From contig CAXHKQ010000234.1 in assembly GCA_964017145.1 (NCBI GenBank), forward strand, positions 1-17,708: DNA of 17,708 nt, in the 5' to 3' direction. Both the position numbers and the translations under genes were made by a program. The notes below the pieces were generated by a model. That model searched no databases. It saw nothing but the letters and a program-made list of their open reading frames with translations, and was not told where the DNA came from. Shown here piece by piece: positions 17,335 to 17,708 of this stretch. Numbering within the stretch: the first letter of the stretch is position 1; every line of letters begins with the position of its first letter. Source of the DNA: Agrocybe praecox (lineage: Eukaryota > Basidiomycota > Agaricomycetes > Agaricales > Agrocybaceae).

Positions 17335-17708
17335 GGTCGCGGCGCGCGGCGGAACAGTGGGCGAACGCGACGATTAAAAGACCGATGACCTGGGTCAAGC
17401 GACCGATGACTGGGTCAAATGAAAACAAAACACTGATCACACAAACAACACCAACACAGAATAAACTTGATTAACGTAACGTAGAGTGCACATTGCCAAA
17501 GCCAAACCTTTAACAGCAAACAATTACTACCACCACCCCTTCACACCCAACATGTAGAGAGCTAGAGCTAGAGCTAGAGAATTATCGCGACTTCTACGCG
17601 TAGTTAGAAAGCAAAGCGAGATGCGAGATGCGAGATTCACATGTATTAATTCGCACCCAAATTACATATATTTCCACACACACACATACATTACACATCA
17701 CAATTCTG
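17335..17708 (+). repeat. 3' LTR of the Bel/Pao element (truncated by the window end)
   Basis: 374 bp collinear with 10783-11156 at a constant offset of 6552, with two substitutions: G instead of T at its first base (17335) and C instead of A at 17530. It includes AATAAA at 17460-17465. The remaining roughly 130 bp and the target duplication lie beyond the window. Confidence 0.92.

Larger units (their letters stand above)
10783..17708 (+). mobile_element. Pao-like Bel/Pao LTR retrotransposon (right end outside the window)
   Basis: Order: 5' LTR, leader with primer-site candidate, gag, protease, RT, RNase H, integrase, untranslated stretch with tandem repeat, purine-rich tract, 3' LTR. Protease before RT and integrase after RNase H, together with the DQGS protease motif, the DUF1759-like gag, the YVDD RT and the DUF5641-like C-terminus, place it in Bel/Pao. 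If the 3' LTR is also 504 bp it would end at about 17838, giving about 7.06 kb in total. There is no envelope-like frame after pol. The base before the 5' LTR is preceded by CAAAT (10778-10782), so a 4-6 bp duplication ending there is predicted just past the right end. LTR divergence of 2 in 374 indicates a recent insertion. Confidence 0.93.

Noticed and set aside
17172..17335. TGTTGG at 17172 as an alternative start of the 3' LTR
   Set aside because: The 5' copy contains nothing matching 17172-17334. Homology starts exactly at 17335/10783, next to a purine tract, with TG in the 5' copy.
1..17708. CRISPR array, bacterial operon, rRNA or tRNA gene
   Set aside because: No regularly spaced direct repeats, no bacterial gene packing, and no cloverleaf with matching arms found by eye.

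Overview
This window looks like non-coding DNA from an animal nuclear genome, most likely an arthropod and probably an insect. It is dominated by transposable elements. The evidence is a Bel/Pao LTR retrotransposon (a metazoan-only group), mariner and Tc1/mariner relics flanked by TA, a hAT-type MITE, and microsatellite-laden, CpG-tolerant intergenic sequence with no bacterial-style gene packing. The species cannot be named from the sequence alone. No host gene can be called with confidence. One short stretch near 7083 could be a first exon, but this is weak.

Layout. Positions 1-2920 alternate between AT-rich stretches (1-690, about 1700-2170, 2780-2920) and CpG/TG-rich stretches (about 690-1670, 2180-2780), with only simple repeats. 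Positions 2923-3811 are a decayed mariner with its catalytic middle deleted. Positions 4124-5294 are a complete-length but dead Tc1/mariner-superfamily element with 34-36 bp terminal inverted repeats and TA on both sides. Positions 5400-8280 are a long GT/GC-rich, microsatellite-rich block. Positions 8288-8719 hold a second, more heavily deleted mariner relic related to the first. Positions 9400-10200 return to GC/TG-rich simple sequence. Positions 10219-10712 are a hAT-like MITE with a perfect 8-bp target duplication and a repeat-built interior.

From 10783 to the end of the window lies a Pao-like Bel/Pao retrotransposon. It has a 5' LTR of about 504 bp (10783-11286), a leader with a putative primer site, a gag N-terminal reading frame (11494-11982), and a large gag-pol frame (12003-16925; open from 11748). 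The large frame contains the capsid region, zinc knuckles, protease, reverse transcriptase, RNase H, integrase and the C-terminal domain. After it come an untranslated stretch with a diverged 120-bp tandem duplication, a purine-rich tract, and the first 374 bp of the 3' LTR, which runs off the window. The LTRs differ at 2 of 374 comparable positions with no indels, so the insertion is recent.

How the parts work together: the LTRs supply transcription and polyadenylation signals, Gag packages the RNA, and protease, RT, RNase H and integrase process, copy and insert it. Two lesions probably compromise this copy: a one-base frame change between gag and the rest of the polyprotein, and loss of the terminal T of the 3' LTR. 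I found no clearly novel biological system. The most distinctive items are the gag-pol frame change, the hAT MITE built from repeated short motifs, and two related mariner copies that have both lost their catalytic cores.
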